From Macrotrachela quadricornifera (taxonomy: Eukaryota > Rotifera > Eurotatoria > Philodinida > Philodinidae), in the NCBI GenBank assembly GCA_022393335.1, contig JAJEKB010020675.1:606724-670723 (forward strand): a DNA stretch of 64,000 nt. The letters are read 5' to 3'. Below the pieces are notes generated by a model, which did not search any database, was not told the origin of the DNA, and worked only from the letters and a program-made list of their open reading frames with translations. Made by a program: the position numbers and the translations under genes. This document shows, piece after piece, positions 19,148-32,681 of this stretch; position 1 is the first letter of the stretch, and every line of letters begins with the position of its first letter.

Positions 19148-20837
19148 TCATTCTTCGGGCAACAACATCAATGGAAAATCGTCAAATTTCCTGCCCGTAC
19201 TGCGTGCCACATTTTCCAAATACTGTTCTCCCTTATGACCAATGCTATTGTACTCAAGACGAACCGTTGTCAGTGTCTGCGTTGAATGAAGAAATTGAGT
19301 ATGTGGGAAATGAATGCAAAAGTTGTTATTCCTACCATGTTCATTAATAATGCACTTGCCAAATACTTTACGCCTTCATCATTAATATTATTCTCTTCAA
19401 GATCTAACGTTGTGAGTGTCTTTGTTTTATAAAGAAACTGAATATGGCCGAAACAAGTACATAAGTTATGTTTCTCACCGTGTTCGTTTTCAGTGCATTT
19501 GCCAAATACTTTATTTCTTCATCTCCGATATTATTGTCCCAGATTCCTAGTGAGATAAGTGTCTATGTTCAATGAAGAAATTGAATATATAGAGAGTGGG
19601 CACAGAAATTGTCTTTCTCACCGTATTTGTTTGTAATATATCTGCTAAATATTTTACTCCTTCAGCGTCGATATTGTTACCTCCTGGAGTCAGTGTTGTG
19701 AGTGTCTATTTTAAATGAAGAAATCGAATATGCAAGATCTGAGTATAAAAGCTTTCTTTCTCACTGTATTCGTTTCTAATGCATTTGTGAAATACGCTAC
19801 TCCTTCACTACCAATATTGTTATAGTCGATCTTGAGAATTGCGAGTGTCTATGTTGAATAAAGAGATAGAATATGCAGGAACTATCTTTCTCACCTTATT
19901 AGTTTCTAGTGCACTTGCCAGATACTATGCTCCTCTACGACCAATTTTATTGCGTGCGATGCTAAGTGTTTTGAGTTTCTTTTTTGAATGATGAAAACTG
20001 CATATTCAAAAAGAGACTGCAAAAGCTGCCTTTCCTACTATGTCCGTCTGCAGTGCACTTGCCAAATACTTTGCTCCTTCATCACCGATCTCGTTATAAT
20101 CTAAGTCTAAAGTTGTGAGTGTCTATATTAAATGAAGAAAATGAATATATAGGAAAACAGTTAGGAGGTGGTCTTTCTTACCGTGTTCATTTTCAGTGCA
20201 CGTGCCAAATACTTTGCTCCTTCACTACTAATACGGTTCCATCCAAGATTGAGTGCTTTGAGTGTCTATGTTCAATGAAGAAACTGAATGTTCAAGAAAA
20301 GAGTTAAGAGATCATCTCCTCACCCAGTTCATTTCTAGTGTACTTGCAAAATAATGTGCTACTCCATTACCGAGAATGTTTCTCCAGAGACTAATTGTTC
20401 TGAGTGTCTGTGGAAAATAAAGAAGAAAACCGTGCAGGAAATGAGTGCAAAAATGATCTTCCTCGCCGTATTTGTTTTCAGTGCAGTTGCCAAATATTTT
20501 GCTCCTTCATTACCTATATCACCTTCCTCAATGACCAATTTTGTGAGTGTCTGTGTTCAATTGAATATTGAATGTTCAGAAACTGAGTGCAGAAATAGTT
20601 TTTCTCACCCTATTCGTTTGTAGTAGACTTGCCAAATAATGTGTTCCTTCAACACCGATAGTCTCTTCCGAAAAAATTAATGTGATGAGTGTCTGTGTTC
20701 AATTGGAAACTGAATGTGCAGAGATTCAGTGTAGATATAATCATTCTCACCATGTTCGTTTGTAGTGCACTTGCTAGATTCTTTCCTCCGTCAGCGCCGA
20801 TATCAATCCACGAAACATATAGTTCAGTAAGTGTCTG
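19148..20837 (-). pseudogene. Leucine-rich-repeat gene built of 84-bp exons, decayed
   Basis: Twelve acceptor sites of the form AG followed by ACACTC-like sequence recur every 130-150 bp on the minus strand (exon 5' ends near 20837, 20692, 20549, 20404, 20260, 20117, 19973, 19845, 19705, 19562, 19419, 19276). Each opens an exon of 84 bp, one 28-residue ribonuclease-inhibitor-type LRR (pattern TLxxLxLxxNxIGDEGAKYL), then a GT donor and an intron of about 55-60 bp. All junctions checked are phase 0. The last exon runs on to a TGA at 19148-19150 with a short tail. One repeat carries an in-frame TAG at about 19925-19927 in place of a polar residue in GAxYL. No convincing first exon was found directly upstream, so the 5' end is missing or far away. 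Function: protein-protein interaction scaffold by family; partner unknown. Confidence 0.7.
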
Positions 20838-22080
20838 TGAGAAGTGTAGTTGGTGACATTTATATACATGTGAAAATCAAACCCCTCATCATATTAGTTC
20901 AGAATGATTATATACCGTTGTCTTCATTCCTCCAAACTTGCTGAATAATAAGCAAATTCAAGGACATACAGAGACAGTAAGAGATGCTCGAGTATAGAAT
21001 ATAACTACTAAGAAGTGAGTTAAGCTTGTCTCATTGGTTGTCAACCTTGGCTAAACAAAATATCAATTACTAATACTATTTCGTGCAAGTTTTTATCCAC
21101 ACCACATTTCATATGTTAATTGCAGAGTCAGAGTAGTCTAATAAAGTTTGCTATGTAGTTTTATCTCTGATATAAACTATTTAATTTATAGAATTGCATG
21201 CTTTATAGTTCAGACAAGATATATCGCATATCATTACGTATGATCGACAATAGTGACCTACATGAATGAGTGTTATATGAAAGATTTCGCTTTATAATCA
21301 ATTAGAAAAGACTATTTGAGGACTTTTGAATAGTGGTCAAGCTTTTTAGGTTAAACAATAATCTTCGAGTTAATAATGAAAGAAAAGTCATAGCAGATAT
21401 CAACTGATAATACGAATTCGAAGAATTTCGAGTGTTGTTACTTATGAAAAAATATTCCTTCTGATTCAGAGTTTGCTCATATGGCACATGATTACATCTG
21501 TATCGGGTGCAAACAATGAAACTATTTGGTCATCTTCATCAAGACAGTAATAATTATGCTTGCGCGTTAAATTGACTATGATACTATTGTGTATAAGGAT
21601 TATTCATCTAATCTTAGGTTAAAGAAATCAAAAAATTTCTTACAGCATACATCCGGTAAGACTTCTCCATCTCTAGCAAAAGACTGTTGGACAAAAACGG
21701 TAAAAAGAAACAAACACTTCATTGGAGATTATTGTCAAAAAAAGGTTTACTGAACCTTCGTCAAGTCATGTCTGAGATATAACAATTTTCTTTTTACAAA
21801 GTATAATAGCATAAATATTGGAAATAACTCTATTAACATGCATACTTTCTCGCTACTAATATATTACCTAGAATAATCAAGCGAAACAAAATGTCCCACA
21901 TAAATTTAGTTGATGATTCACTAACATATACATATGGAATCACTGAAACTATTCAACTGCCTTAAAAATATGTCAATGTGAAAAAATCATTCAAACAAAG
22001 TAATCTTTTCTGGTGATGAAGTAAATAAGATAATGAAACTGAAAGGTATCTTATCCGAAAAGAAAGATGAAGGTATTTAT
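20838..22080. other. No gene seen
   Basis: AT-rich sequence between the LRR exons and the F-box-like fragment. If those two belong to one gene this would be an unusually long intron for this window; no exon was recognised in it. Confidence 0.4.
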
Positions 22081-22218
22081 CTGATATCGATGATATGTAT
22101 CGAGAATCAAATTAAGCCGTTTGCAAACATTAAGCACGCTCATAAACAATATTCGTACACTGAGATTGTCCAAAATACGATAGACAAGCTCAACAGGTAA
22201 TGTAAGAAATGATGTCAT
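22081..22218 (-). pseudogene. F-box-like N-terminal exon fragment
   Basis: From ATG at 22218 the minus strand encodes MTSFLTLPVELVYRILDNL, then an F-box-like second half ending in LDTYHRYQ, which resembles the short F-box opening exons of large rotifer families. By family knowledge F-box proteins recruit substrates to SCF ubiquitin ligases and often carry LRRs, and an LRR gene lies downstream on the same strand. Where an intron donor would be expected the sequence is CAG-ATAAAT rather than CAG-GTAAAT, a possible donor-killing change. The frame then runs through low-similarity residues to a stop at 22051. Likely a fragment. Confidence 0.45.
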
Positions 22219-23384
22219 TTTTGGTTTTTTTTTCTGAACAATTTGTGTTGTTAAAATATCATAAACGATGTGTGTGTGTCGATGCAGAACAGATAAAAAC
22301 AGATAAGTTACTCCAATGATAAAAAAAATGACTATGCAATGACAGAGGGCAGTATACATCGAAAAGATGAGTCGAAAGATGCAGGCATTTGATTAAGAGA
22401 TAATTTCTTTTGCTAAGAAACCAATGGCCATACTCTCATCTAAAATATTTCTTGGATACAATCAAATGTAATATGTCTTAATTCATACTGACAGTAGGAA
22501 CAACCATCGTATACATCTTCTCTTCGATTTTTCATTTCGTGTCTAGAGTGCTTTTATTTTTAATGAGCACTGGAATAAGACGATCATAATAAACCTTTAT
22601 GCTACATCTAATAAGTCTCGTTGAGTTCTAAAATGACTTTTCGAATGTGAAAAAACTGAAACTAAGTGTGGCAATGGATTTGAATGGCCAACAACATCAA
22701 AATAATTTTTCATAATTGCCCGAAACATATGAAAACAATTCTAGAACAATGTGAAGATTTGTCGACAGTTGAATTTACCTGTCAATTCTCAATATCGCTA
22801 GAGGAAATAACCAAATAGATTGCTCATAATGTTACTGATTCAACATGTTCAAGCCATCTCGTCATGTTATTTGATATTAGTTTGTTTTCAAATCAAGTTG
22901 ATCATAGAAATGATATACACTGTAATGTGTTTCATTGCATTTTCTTGTTCCTCTTTTTTCGTTAGATTCGTCGTTTAATTCTTTACACATTTCTTGCCGA
23001 ATAATGCCAAATTGGTTTAGATAACATAATGAGAAAATAAAAGAAAAGCAAAGATATGTAAAATATCGGTAAAATTTGAATTGAAAATTGTGACGAATCT
23101 ATACGAGTCTTTGGGTTTTTAGTAGACCTATTTTTTTACGAAAACACATAAAATGATAACTACGAAAACCATGAAATATTGTCAATATAAATACGTCGAA
23201 CCTTTTATGTCATTGATGTAAGAAACGATGAACATGGCGATCGAACAAAACAAATGATACAGCAGTCTGATAAATAACTATAGAGTATCGCAGCTAGATT
23301 TTTCCAATGTTATCCAAAACAATACACGCCTGCCGCAGAATTGATCTAGACAACTACGTATCACTTTCTATAATTGTATTATGT
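22219..23384. other. No gene seen
   Basis: AT-rich, with short frames only. I see no conserved protein signature, RNA gene or clear repeat. Confidence 0.45.
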
Positions 23385-23389
23385 TACAG

Positions 23390-23882
23390 TAGCGACAGTA
23401 CCCGGCGTTGCCCGGGAAATCTCCATACTGGAAACTTACCATATGAGAAAACGACAAAAGATGTATAGAAGGCTTGCTTAAGACCTTTTCATCTATTATT
23501 ACTATATGTCCCGCTGTGCATACCCTTACATTCATTTTTAAATCGAATAATTCAGCAAATAGTGTTGAGGTGTGACTGTCTTTTTCTTAACTCATCCCTA
23601 TTGCCATACCTTTATACCAATATCCAATGCAAAAAGAGTGACACTAAGAAGTGAATGTTCTCACAATGGCAGCAAATGCTCCGAAGATTTTGAAAAATTG
23701 CAATGTGTCATAACCTGTGTGGAATTTCAGCCCAACCATCTCGTTGGTCATCCTGATCCTATCTCGATCTTCCTCAGGACCTAAGAATATGCCATGAAAA
23801 GTTTGGCACCGCTAGCTCGTACGGTGTCCAAATGTATAAAAAAAACAGACAAACAAACTTTCTTCTTTATATATATAGATTC
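23390..23882 (+). repeat. Probable dispersed repeat with CCCGGCGTTGCCCGGG head
   Basis: A GC-rich motif ACCCGGCGTTGCCCGGG (about 23,399-23,416), striking in this AT-rich context, can fold (CCCGG/CCGGG). About 470 bp later the segment ends in TTTATATATATAGATTC. Two consecutive plus-strand frames (to 23784 and 23994) are split by a stop and do not resemble a known protein. From memory, similar GC-rich heads with TATATATAGA-type tails occur in dispersed repeats of many invertebrates; I cannot name the family. Confidence 0.4.
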
Positions 23883-24082
23883 TGTGCATATTCCATTCAA
23901 TAGAAAGAAGAAAATAAGATCACACATAGTATGTATTGCAAATGGTTTTTTGTACATGTCTTTTACTTCAAGTTCAATTGTATTTCTTTTTTGAGACGTT
24001 CACAAACGTATCGAATTCAATGTGATTAAAGATTTATTGAGCTGAATAAAAAATTAAATCGCTAATATAAAAGAAATTATGT

Positions 24083-25827
24083 TTATTGTGATATTTTGTT
24101 CAATAATAATTGAAGTGTATCTTGTATATTATCCATTGTTTGTTTCATATCAACAAATGTATTTTCAAATTCATCTATTTTCAATTTCATTATTCTTAAT
24201 TGTTGTGTATTTTCTTGTATTTTAACACGTGTTTCTCGTTGTATTGTAATTATTTCAGGTAAACCAACACAACTATCAATTAAATTTTTTCGTTCTTCTT
24301 TTAATTGTTGTCTATAACATATTGATCGAAATAATCTTCGTTGTGCTGTAATATATTCATTTGATGTAGTTTGATGTTTTCGTTTTAAATACCAAAGTTT
24401 TAATGCACATTTTACAACATTAGCTGCGTGATTTTTATATTCTTTTACCAATCCAACATTTAATACAAAATTGTGAACATATTTTTCTGATCTAGTAAAT
24501 TCAAGTTTTTGTGCAAGAACAGAAATCAAAAGAGCAGTTGATAAAACACCAACTAAAGCAGTAACTGCACCAACACCTAAATAATATACATAAACAAAAA
24601 CAAAATATTATTTTATTATTATTTCATTTACTTCGTCCACAATAAGTTGATGGTGTTAAATCTCCATAACCTATTAATAAACTTCATATGACTTCATTTG
24701 AAAATTTTCTAAATTTCACTTACCAACAGTAGTAAATGTAACAATAAATAACCACATAGAATCAAGTATAGACATATGTTCAGCTGACGCAGTATAATTA
24801 CATGCTCGTAATGACCAACTACCAATAAAAAAGAGAGATATACAAATTGTTGACAGACAACGCATTGGCCATTGTGCAAGATAAGTTTTAATAAGAAAGA
24901 AAAAATTAATTGATACTTGATTAAGGTAACCTAATGATTGTGATGATGCATCACGAACCAAATGGGAATGAAACATAATAAAACGACATATCAAATAAAT
25001 ACGAGCAAACACTATTTTAATATGAATATGTTTCTTTTTTGAATATTTTATATAGAAAAAGAATATTTATATTTACTTGGTAGACCAAGTGCAACATCCA
25101 TAGTTATATAAGATAAAGATATCGATTCAGATATTGTTGAGTTATTATTGTCTAAATTTTGAACAAAAGGAAAATATCGAGGAATAGGATGTATTGCACA
25201 GATAAGTGCTTCAAATAAAATTAAATATATTTTAGGCGCTGTTAATCCAACACGCCAATAATTAAGTGAATTATTAATAGCATATAGACTTAAATGTAAA
25301 CGATGATAATAAAACACAAGACCAATAAGAATAATAGTTGTAATACTAATTATTATTTTAATTAAAAAACTAGAAAGAGTTTCTTTATGGTTAATATTCA
25401 TAAATGTAATTTCATTTTCAATAATCATGAGAATAACACCTGTAAAACCAAAAATACACATGAAATCATTTATGATACAACTACAATGAAACGAAAGTTT
25501 GAAAAAAAATACATGATAAAAAAATATCTCTTACAGTCGATTATGTAATATTTTTCGTCTAGCTAATCGATAACTTACATCAGACATTGCAATAGGTTTT
25601 TTAGATCTTAGTTTTTTAATCAATCGTTGACCAAGTTGAGTTTTAGGATTTACTTCATTAACTGTGTTTAATGATTGAACAATAGAAGCGGTTGATATTG
25701 CATTAGGAATTAAAGCAACTGTTGGTAATGGTGATAATATCTCATCATCATTATATAAATCATAACACGATACATCAGATGGAAGAGGATTGAGTAATGG
25801 TGAATGAATATTTTCCGAAGATGCCAT
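24083..25827 (-). CDS. Small-conductance Ca2+-activated K+ channel (SK/KCNN type)
   Basis: Five exons (minus strand): 25827-25535, 25480-25077, 25011-24724, 24670-24632 (39 bp) and 24576-24083. Introns are 54, 65, 53 and 55 bp, all GT-AG. Summed coding length is 1,518 bp (505 aa), in frame throughout. It has six membrane segments typical of SK channels, including the S1 region FGFTGVILMIIENE and the conserved AINNSLNYWRVG...CAIHPIPRYFPF stretch. The pore and selectivity filter TFTTVG-YGDLTPSTYCGRS is split by intron 3. The C-terminal calmodulin-binding domain QKLEFTRSEKYVHNF is followed by AANVVKCALKLWY and a coiled coil. By family, constitutively bound calmodulin opens the channel when cytosolic calcium rises, hyperpolarising excitable cells. 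The N-terminal cytoplasmic region (about 95 aa) is short. It is the clearest conventional animal gene here. Confidence 0.93.
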
Positions 25828-28800
25828 TTAAAATAATAATGAACGAAATTTTATTTAGTTTGATGTATTTGCTGATAGATAACTATGAATCTAAAAATAA
25901 AAATGTTAACTTTTATTGTTTTAATCTTTAATGTAGTCAATAACACTATACATAAAATATTGAGTGACCCTAATATTGAATCATTCACAAATGTATCTAT
26001 CAATATTATTTGTTTTTATTCAAATTTTTCTAATTTCAAATATTAAATGACATTATTGACATCGATCATACTTACATTAACTTTATTTCAATATAACTAT
26101 CATTCACCTTTTTTTTTATAAATATTTTCTGACCTTATCGACATAGTCATTATGGGACTTCTCGCTGGAATGAATAAAAAAAAAATTCATTACATTCATT
26201 ATAACACTGATAACTATCAAGTTAGCAATTTTTTTTCTACCTTTTTAATTGTGTTGTTATCACATAATTGATGCAAGACATTTTATCAGAGAAAAAAAAT
26301 AAAATCAAAAAAGCAACAAGACTACTATTATGGCATCTATAAATAGTATTTATTCATAACTATATATTAGTTTTATAAAACATGACCTATAATAAACAGG
26401 TCAACATATTCTCTTCTTTTTAGAGCAAGCAATGTTTGATCTACAAAACTATATATATATTCTATATAACTACTAATATAGAACTTATAAAGTATTCTAA
26501 GCACGTATATATATTCATGGTAACATAGGATTTAATAAAGAAAAAAGGTATAACACAGAATGAATCATATGAAAATTAAAAAAAAAGCACATTCTTGTGA
26601 TATATATTTAATATGATTCTTTTTATTTCTATCATGTATGTTGTTTTGATTAATATTTATTTTTTCTTTCTTTATAATTAACGATTATCAGTTATAGATC
26701 CAAAAAAGCAAGAAAAAATAAGTCACATGTAAAACTGACAATTTTAATGAAGAAAGATTTGACATGTTCAATATAACATTTCATTTTTTTTTCACGTGAA
26801 TTTATCTCAAAAATATAACAACAAAATATATCTTTATGATGGATAATGATCGTAACTGTAACGATTAAAATTCCACTGTGATTTATCATTTACTGTATTA
26901 CGTACCATCTATTTCTGTTATTCAAATTTCACTTCTGTACAGATTGATCTCTCATAATCACTTTTTCTGCATAGAATAAATAATTTACCTGTATTTTTTT
27001 ATGGTGAAAAGAAGGAACAGTAAATGATTAGTAAGTTATTAATACTCCATAAGCAGTTTGTTTTTTTCTTCTGCATTAAATAGATATTTTACTGATGGAT
27101 AGTTTTTAACGATTGAGTATATTTTTAGTTGTTGGAAATATATAAGAGTTATACGATTGATACACATGGAATAGATTCGATCGGAAGTGTAGAAAAGCAT
27201 TTTTAGGTAATCTAAATACTAAAAATATATATTATTTTAGTATATTGAATAAATTTTAAAAAAATTTGCAAATCAGTCTTTTTTTTCGAATAATATTATC
27301 CACATAAGATAATATTTTTTTTTATTGTAGTCAAATCTACTGTGATTGGATAAAAAATAATAATATAGAATGGACTTATCGATGTAATTGTGCTTCTTTA
27401 TTAATAGTATTATCTTGACGAATGAAGTATTTTGAATATCAAGATTATCATTGAAATAAATCATAGAGAGAATGTTCAATCAAAGAATTGTTCATACAAA
27501 TTGAAATATTTGTCTTACACAATATTTATAATTGTGATAGTACATTTTATCCTGTAATTAAAAAACATTTGATATGAATGAATAAATAAACGTAGATACT
27601 GAAAAATCGACTACTTATATCAATGAGTATCAACAAACAGATAATTGTTACACAAAAAGTTATTTTTCTAGAGGCTAGAAAATGCATTGCCAGATCATTA
27701 AGACAGATACTTATTCATCACACGAATAATTTTTTATGTACTATTTTGTTGAATGTCTATTCATCATTTTCAATTGGTTGTATCAAGAAAGAAGAAAAAA
27801 TTATTTGAAAAAGGTGCTCCGTTTTTTTGTTTCTTATTCAATACAATATATATGATTAAATATCTTTTAAATAGTGAAGAACCTTCGATCGCAACGATAA
27901 AACGTATCATCAGATTGAAAATGAAATGAGTTTGAAGTAGAAAAGTATGCTGAATAAAATAAACTAAAAATACAAGAAAGTAAACCTTGAAAACCTTTGC
28001 CGAATACTTTGTTAAAACTTAACTATTTGTACGTTTAAAACCTGAAAATCTTAATATTTCAAGCTCAATTCAATTTCGACATAGGATTACATTTTATCGT
28101 TAGTATCGAAGCTTGTCCATTATCTCAAACATTGAATCGTATATTACATGTGATTGAAAACGGCATAGACTTTCAATTTAATTAATCTTTTTTTTTTACT
28201 TTATATGACAAATAGACCAATGATGAAATGACCTGTAACCAAATGTCGATGCGACATATTTCTGAATGATTTACAAACAATATTAGCGCAAGATACTAAT
28301 ATCTAAGTTGTATCACAATATTTGCATCAAAATAATACTTACGCATCTCAATTCAAAAGAACTTTCATTTACTTACACTTTGGATGTAAGCAAAGGATAG
28401 TGAAGATGTTGAGGATCAACATAGCTTCAAGATAGTGCATGATAATAATATGTCTATAGTTCAGGAGCTAAATCATGCGATATATTGAATGTCAAGATCT
28501 TTTATATTCATTCATATTTTAGAATCGTCATATTTTCATTATAATATAATATAATAAGAATATGTATAAATGCAACAATAAAGAAAAGAATTGTATTTAT
28601 TATTTATAGAAAAAATAAATGAGATATAAAATAATAGATTCATGAATTTTCGATCTTTGAGAGGAATATCATAAGATGAACAGATATTTGAAGAATAATT
28701 CAGATGGATTTATATTTTTATGGCTCATCAAATAATAGATTTGGCTGCTTACCATTCAAATATATTACTGTATGATTTTATCTATCATCAGCAAGTCTTC

Positions 28801-29240
28801 TACAGAGAGTCATACATAGTTGAATGGGCAGTGATTTGATGTGATAAGGGGCTGACGAACTTTCTTTGTATATTATATACAAATGTAAAAACAATTCTGA
28901 ACAATATTGGTGATGTTTTCAATTGATTTTTCTTTGTACAGCAATTTTATTCATATAAATCTCATGAATTTATATTAGATACAAAAATAAAAAGAACCTT
29001 AATTCAATTTTCTTTGTTAGAAAATTAATTTAATGAAACCTAAGAACTTCATATCTACAAATAAGAAACCCTTGTATAGCATTCATCTTCTCACTGTTAA
29101 GATGCATACAACATGTATAATTATTTATTGGTTCTGTTCTTTCTGATTTCAGTATATAATACTAGGTGTCAATAAAATGAAATGCAAACACTCATTTTCT
29201 TGTCGAACACATCAATAGCTGTTTGAATTGTGAAACTACA
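25828..29240. other. AT-rich intergenic region
   Basis: 3.4 kb without a recognisable gene. Long A/T runs and short frames only. The far right end should hold the promoter of the FG-GAP gene; a TATATAATAC stretch near 29,153 lies about 85 bp before its ATG. Confidence 0.5.
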
Positions 29241-32200
29241 ATGAAAACCAAATCGATAAACCATGAAAAAATGACCGATGATCATCTTCATAAAGTAGTG
29301 CCAACTACACCTACAGGCATACATCATATTTCATGTCATTCTGCACCATCTGTATGCCGAGTTCCTCGTCAAGTTCGTAATTCATCATTCCGATTTCTGT
29401 CTTTATTCGTATCAATTATTTTAATCTAGTATCATCGTTCATCGAGAAAAACTAGACGACCTTCTACGGTTATTCATGCAACCATTCGAACAGCAACAAA
29501 TAATATTCATTTAACAACCAATAAATCTGTCAATCTCGAAAACACATCGGTATATACTTAGAACCATAGATTATTCTTAATTTCTTGTATTTAAATAGAC
29601 ATCAACTCTTTTGACTGCTCGTGATCGTCAAGATAAACCCAAATCTGCAAAATCAATTGCCAGTCGAAATTTTATCGAATCACTAAACAATCGAACACAC
29701 ACTTTCAGTGCCACAAAAATTAAGCCTGACCCTCAGTCTTCAGCACAAGTAAGATAGTAAAATGAAGAATATGTTCATTATTGAATACCATATATATGCC
29801 TAAATACTTATTATAAAAGATCTGAAAAATGTTTAACTGTCATTCTATGAATAAGGTCTTATGCAAAGTATATTTTTCGACTTGAAACTTCTTTAGAAAC
29901 GATCAACTTTTTCTATAAGGAAATATAATTTTTATGAAAGATTTCTATATTTTCTTTCTTTCATCCAATGTATAATGACATTTGCATTCAAAGAACAACT
30001 AATTTTAGAAAAACCAAATTTATATCGAAAGAATTCAATTTAAAAAAATGTCTTGATTAGTTGCATTTCGATAATTACTTGAGAAAACGGGGTTACTGGC
30101 GATCAAAATGCTTATAACACTCACTACTATCGTTATACATAAACTGCTAATAATCTTGGGCAATAAATGAATTACAATTTTCACTATCTCAATGACTGCA
30201 TTGATAAGGTGTTTCAAGTTTTGTTAAAACTATATAAAACTTGAATTTCCTATGAACATCGAATGTAATTAACTTTTAGCATTTTACAAGAATGATACAA
30301 CAGAGAAGAAAATTCTATTGAGTGTGAATGTGTACTGGATACTGTAAAAAAATCACTATTACGCATGTGCCCTTTATGGATGTACTATATAAATCAATTT
30401 CTATCAAATTTATTGTAGACGTATAATGAAATAGAATTGAAAGTATATAACATTAAAATTCAAGTTGAAAAAACTATGCTGTTGATTACAGCATAATATA
30501 TAGGATTTTATTTCTTATCTTATGAACTTCAATGTTAGAGAGAGAGAATGAATTGTAATTTGGACAGCATCTCACTATAAAAGAATGATCTGTTAACAAA
30601 TAATTTGATTCGATTTTATGATAAAATTGAAATCAAAGCAAGAATATCTATTTTTTCTTTTTTTATCTACATTAATTTTTTAAATTTATGCAGGTAACTG
30701 GTACGTGGTCAAATGGAACAGATTTCAAGGGTTTACGTGATCAAAAGGTGAAAAAAAACAAAAACAAATCGTAAGTCATTTTTTCACGCTTATTTTTTAT
30801 TATTTTACTGTGAAAATGTTCTACTTAGCTATTCTAAACGTATTTGTTGCCGATGTTCACCTGTCTGTTTAATTCTTTCTATAATTGGTCTTTTTATTCT
30901 TGGTGCGGCTATTGCTGCAATACTTGCCACTTTAATTCCAGTATCTAAATCAACAACAACTACAAGCACAACGACGACAATCACAACAGTAACGACAACA
31001 ACTGTAACAACAGCAACGACGACGTCCACATCAACAACAACAACGACAACATCCACGTCAACAACAGCAACAACGACATCCACATCAACTACAACAACGA
31101 CAACGTCTACGTCAACAACAACAACGACAACATCCACATCAACAACAACAACAACGACGTCTACAACAACAAGTAAGACAATATTCGCTTTTTTATTCGT
31201 ATATACACATAAATATTCGTACAATTGATGTGAAATATATCTATGACTAAGATAGATTCTAGAGAAAAGTAGAGACTTGAAATGATTTTGTTAATTTAAA
31301 ACAGTTGCTTCCTCCGTCGGCAATTGATGAACAAGTCATTGAAAATTTATGCTGGTACTAGACCAAGATCTACCAGTTTCATTATAAAAGGAGCTAATGA
31401 CTTTTCTCTTTATTCATTTATTCCTTTAGTCTTGCTCAGGTTTTGTGAAGTGATTAATTGGTCACTAGATATTTAAAAAAAGGTAGGATGGAAAATTTAT
31501 CGTTTTAGACTATAAAAAAAACTGATCTGGCGACTGAATGTTCAGTGAGATGGACCTAAGCGCCAAATAGTTATTGTCTAGTCAAGATGATACATGAAAA
31601 CAATGTTGCTAGTTCTAATAACAATTTTCGTTTTATAATAGCTCCATGCAATAGATTTCCTAATCAAGTGACCTATCCAGCTGGTTCTGTTCCAGTTTTT
31701 GTGGCAGCAGGCGATGTTAATGGTGACAGCAAATCCGATATTATTGTCACAAACTATGGTGCAGATAATATCAATGTTCTTCTCAACATCGGCAATGGTT
31801 CATTTGCTGCTCTAGTGACTTATTTAACTGGCAGTTTTCCATTTCCTGTAATACTATCCGATGTCAATGAGGATAACAAACTTGATATTATTGTCGGAAA
31901 TTATGGTGGAGCTAGCATCAGTATATTCTTCAATACTGGGACTGGCACATTTGCTACTCAAGTAACATATCCAACTGATGTTCTTCCGACCTCGGTGACA
32001 GCGGCTGATGTTAATGGAGATGGTAAAGTTGATATTATTGTCGCAAATTACGGCACAAATAGTGTTGGCGTTCTTCTCAATAACGGCAGTGGCACGTTTG
32101 CTGCTCAAGTGAGATATTCAACTAGCATTGGTCCACTTCATATGACAACAGCCGACGTTAATGGCGATAGTACACCTGATATTATTGTCGCAAATCGAAA

Positions 32201-32681
32201 TGCAAATAATGTCGGTGTTTTTCTCAATACCGGTAATGGTACGTTTGCTGCTGAAGTAGCCTATGCAAGTGGCTCTACGCCATGGTCTTTGACAGTAGCT
32301 GATGTTAATGGTGATAATAAAGTCGATATCATTGCCGCAAATGCTGGTTCAAATAGTGTCAGTGTTCTTCTTAACATGGGCAATGGCACGTTTATAGCTC
32401 AAGTAACCTATTCAACTAGCAGTAGCCCGTTCTCAGTAACAACAGCCGATATCAATGGAGATTCTAAGCTCGATATTATTGTCGCAAATCGCGGTTCAAG
32501 TAACATCGGAATTCTTCTCAACATTGGCAATGGTACATTTGAAACTGAAATGACATATGTAGCTGGTACTAATGTGAGGTCTGTTGTAGTAGCCGATGTC
32601 AATGGAGATAGCAAAGTTGATATTATTGTCGCAAATGAGGGGTCAAATAATGTTGGTGTTTTCTTAAATAGTTGCAACTAA
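29241..32681 (+). CDS. Single-pass membrane protein with Thr/Ser stalk and FG-GAP/VCBS repeats
   Basis: Six exons: 29241-29372, 29430-29549, 29599-29748, 30694-30770, 30829-31172 and 31642-32681, coding length 1,863 bp (620 aa), in frame. Introns are 57, 49, 945, 58 and 469 bp. The N-terminal half of about 180 residues is basic and cytoplasmic. It is followed by a Cys-containing entry and one transmembrane helix (LILSIIGLFILGAAIAAIL). Next comes a mucin-like stalk of about 80 residues of almost only Thr, Ser and a few Ala/Val, then seven FG-GAP repeats of about 49 residues. Each repeat carries a calcium-loop motif such as DVNGDSKSDII or DVNGDGKVDII and an LLNxGNGTF turn. The topology suggests type II: repeats outside the cell, probably a beta-propeller. 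FG-GAP proteins resemble integrin alpha heads and bacterial adhesins; ligand unknown. The purine/pyrimidine-biased stalk creates a long false frame on the other strand. Confidence 0.88.

Noticed and set aside
30829..31224. 131-codon minus-strand ORF rich in Val/Asp
   Set aside because: Antisense of the Thr/Ser codon run (ACA/ACG) of the FG-GAP gene stalk exon, which fits a full spliced gene on the plus strand.
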